From NCBI GenBank assembly GCA_018780415.1, contig JADMJQ010000071.1, positions 3,295 to 51,804 on the forward strand: a stretch of 48,510 bases of DNA, in the 5' to 3' direction. How positions within the stretch are numbered: position 1 is the first letter of the stretch; each line of letters starts with the position of its first letter. Shown one piece after another: positions 46,520-48,510 of the stretch. The notes beneath the pieces are model-generated. The model saw only the letters and a program-made list of their open reading frames with translations, searched no databases and was not told where the DNA came from. The stretch comes from Roseateles sp. GTDB lineage: Bacteria > Pseudomonadota > Gammaproteobacteria > Burkholderiales > Burkholderiaceae_C. A program made the position numbers and the translations under genes.

Positions 46520-48346
46520 TTGCGTGCAACCGATGCCGATCCCGGTTACTTCCACAAAGTCGTGGACTGCCAATGGGCATGCCCCGCCCACACCCCCGTG
46601 CCCGAGTACATACGCATGATCGCGGCGGGCCGCTATGCCGATGCCTATATGGTGAACTGGGCCTCTAACGTCTTCCCCGGTGTGCTCGGACGCACCTGCG
46701 ACCGCCCCTGCGAGCCGGCTTGCCGGCGCGGGCGGGTCGAGGAGAACAACGGAGAGAACAAGGGCGCGAGCCCGGAGCCGGTAGCGATCTGCCGACTCAA
46801 ACGCGTCGCCGCCGATCTGAAGGGCGACGTGAAAGCGCGTATGCCGGTGCGGCTGCCGGGCAATGGCTTGCGTGTCGCTTGCATAGGCGCGGGTCCGGCC
46901 GCGCTGACGGTGGCGCGCGACCTGGCACCGCTCGGTTACGCCGTCACGGTGTTCGACGCCGAGGCCAAGGCCGGTGGCTTTATCCGCACGCAGATTCCGC
47001 GCTTTCGCCTGCCCGAGAGCGTCATCGATGAGGAGACCGGCTACATCCTCGACCTCGGCGTGGAGTTCCGTGCCGGTGAGCGCATAGATTCGATGGTGGC
47101 CTTGTTGGGCGAGGGCTATGACGCGGTCTTTGTCGGCTGCGGCGCACCGCGTGGGCGTGATTTGCAGCTGCCCGGTCGGCTGGAGGCGGCGGCCCAGATC
47201 CATATCGGCATTGACTGGCTGGCCTCGGTGTCCTTCGGCCATGTGACGAGCGTGGCGCCGCGCGTGATCGTGCTTGGCGGCGGCAATACCGCGATGGACT
47301 GCTGCCGCTCGGCCCGGCGCCTCGGTGCCACCGATGTCAAGGTGATTGTGCGCAGCGGCTTCGATGAAATGAAGGCCGCGCCGTGGGAGAAGGAAGACGC
47401 GCAGCATGAGGGCATTCCGATCCTGAACTGCCATGTGCCCAAGGCCTTTGTGCACAGGGAAGGGCGCTTGGTCGGCATGACGTTCGAGATCGTCGCCGCC
47501 CAGCTGGACGCGCAAGGCCGGCGCCAGTTGCTGCCGACCGGTGCGCCTGAAGTTCTGATTGAATGCGACGAGGTCTTGCTGGCGGTCGGCCAGGAGAATG
47601 CCTTCCCCTGGATCGAGGCCGATTGCGGCATCGCTTTCAACCGCTGGGGTCTGCCGGAGTTGGATGCGCAGACCTTTCAGTCCAGCCGACCCGAGGTGTT
47701 TTTCGGTGGTGATGCGGCCTTCGGCCCCAAGAACATCATCACCGCGGTCGCGCATGGCCACGAGGCCGCCGTTTCTATAGATCGTTATCTGCACGGTGAG
47801 GACCTGCGTCAACGCCCGCCGCCGCAATTCAATCTGATCTCGCAGAAGATGGGCATCCATGAGTGGAGCTATGACAACGGCGTCTCCAATGACGACCGCT
47901 TCAAAGTGCCGTGGGCGGCGGCCGAAAAGGCGCTGGCCAGCATCAAGGTCGAGGTCGAGCTGGGCTTTGACGCGGCCACCGCCTTCAAGGAGGCGCAGCG
48001 CTGCCTGAACTGCGATGTGCAGACGGTGTTCGAGCCCAAGGCCTGCATCGAATGCGATGCCTGCGTGGACATCTGCCCGACCGACTGCATCACGTTCACG
48101 GGCAATGGCGAGGAGGCCGAACTGCGTGGCCGCTTGAAGGCGCCGGCCTTGAACGAGAGCCAAGCCCTCTATGTCTCGACCGAGCTGAAGACGGGCAGGG
48201 TGATGGTCAAGGACGAAGACGTCTGCCTGCACTGCGGCCTGTGCGCCGAACGCTGCCCGACCGGCGCCTGGGATATGCAAAAGTTCCTGTTCAACACCGC
48301 CAAGGCCGGCGGGCGTGACCCGGCCCAGCAAGGAGTGTCGACATGA
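46520..48346 (+). CDS. korC: KorC-like NAD(P)/FAD and 4Fe-4S oxidoreductase subunit
   Basis: 608 aa from TTG with SD AAGGAG; CDRPCEPACRRG, two Rossmann motifs (GAGPAALTVA, LGGGNTAMDC), two ferredoxin motifs CIECDACVDICPTDC and CLHCGLCAERCPTG. Confidence 0.72.
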   Translation: MRATDADPGYFHKVVDCQWACPAHTPVPEYIRMIAAGRYADAYMVNWASNVFPGVLGRTCDRPCEPACRRGRVEENNGENKGASPEPVAICRLKRVAADLKGDVKARMPVRLPGNGLRVACIGAGPAALTVARDLAPLGYAVTVFDAEAKAGGFIRTQIPRFRLPESVIDEETGYILDLGVEFRAGERIDSMVALLGEGYDAVFVGCGAPRGRDLQLPGRLEAAAQIHIGIDWLASVSFGHVTSVAPRVIVLGGGNTAMDCCRSARRLGATDVKVIVRSGFDEMKAAPWEKEDAQHEGIPILNCHVPKAFVHREGRLVGMTFEIVAAQLDAQGRRQLLPTGAPEVLIECDEVLLAVGQENAFPWIEADCGIAFNRWGLPELDAQTFQSSRPEVFFGGDAAFGPKNIITAVAHGHEAAVSIDRYLHGEDLRQRPPPQFNLISQKMGIHEWSYDNGVSNDDRFKVPWAAAEKALASIKVEVELGFDAATAFKEAQRCLNCDVQTVFEPKACIECDACVDICPTDCITFTGNGEEAELRGRLKAPALNESQALYVSTELKTGRVMVKDEDVCLHCGLCAERCPTGAWDMQKFLFNTAKAGGRDPAQQGVST

Positions 48347-48510
48347 AGCGCCTCGAAGCGGTCAATGACTTTGTCATCAAGTTCGCCAACGTCAATGGCT
48401 CCGGCTCGGCCTCGGCGAATGAGCTGTTCGCCAAGGCGATTTTGCGCATGGGCGTACCGGTCAGCCCGCGCAATATCTTCCCCAGCAATATCCAGGGCCT
48501 GCCGACCTGG
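48343..48510 (+). CDS. korA: 2-oxoacid:acceptor oxidoreductase alpha subunit, truncated at right edge
   Basis: ATGA overlap with korC; MKRLEAVNDFVIKFANVNGSGSASANELFAKAILRMGVPVSPRNIFPSNIQGLPTW. Confidence 0.75.
   Translation, partial: MKRLEAVNDFVIKFANVNGSGSASANELFAKAILRMGVPVSPRNIFPSNIQGLPTW

Noticed and set aside
46457-48331. 624-aa minus-strand ORF
   Set aside because: Antisense of korC, which has clear Fe-S and Rossmann motifs.

Overview
GC-rich proteobacterial window, codon and gene style of Burkholderiales (inference). It has three parts. (1) About 1-30.0 kb, minus strand: a nearly contiguous extracellular contractile injection system (eCIS, phage-tail-like) operon. Transcription order is: small protein, DUF4255 (Afp16/Pvc16-type), hypothetical, sheath, tube, second sheath-like protein, second tube, LysM/CIS-tube protein, DUF5908 (missed in the ORF track), gp27-like, gp5-like spike, 699-aa protein with a hydrophobic C-terminus, gp25, gpJ, propeller/tail protein, tail-fibre-like protein, beta-helix protein, hypothetical, AAA+ ATPase, and a giant DUF4157 (HEVAH) protein running off the left edge. 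Upstream lie a sigma-54-type promoter match, a triple 9-mer repeat placed like an enhancer, and a PspF-like sigma-54 activator whose Fis-type HTH is cut by an in-frame amber codon. (2) 31.5-40.8 kb, plus strand: an aerobic CoA-dependent aromatic degradation operon, best fit 2-aminobenzoyl-CoA (anthranilate), with an embedded MarR regulator. (3) 40.8-48.5 kb: a DUF6172 protein, two tandem TPR-TM-GGDEF proteins (the first frameshifted), an AKP-rich histone-H1-like protein, and korC followed by a truncated korA-like gene. The most promising parts are the sigma-54 control module of the eCIS with its amber-interrupted activator, the tRNA-T-arm-like structured gap inside the operon, and the candidate membrane-adaptor and payload proteins. 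All family calls come from reading the sequence; no database search was run.
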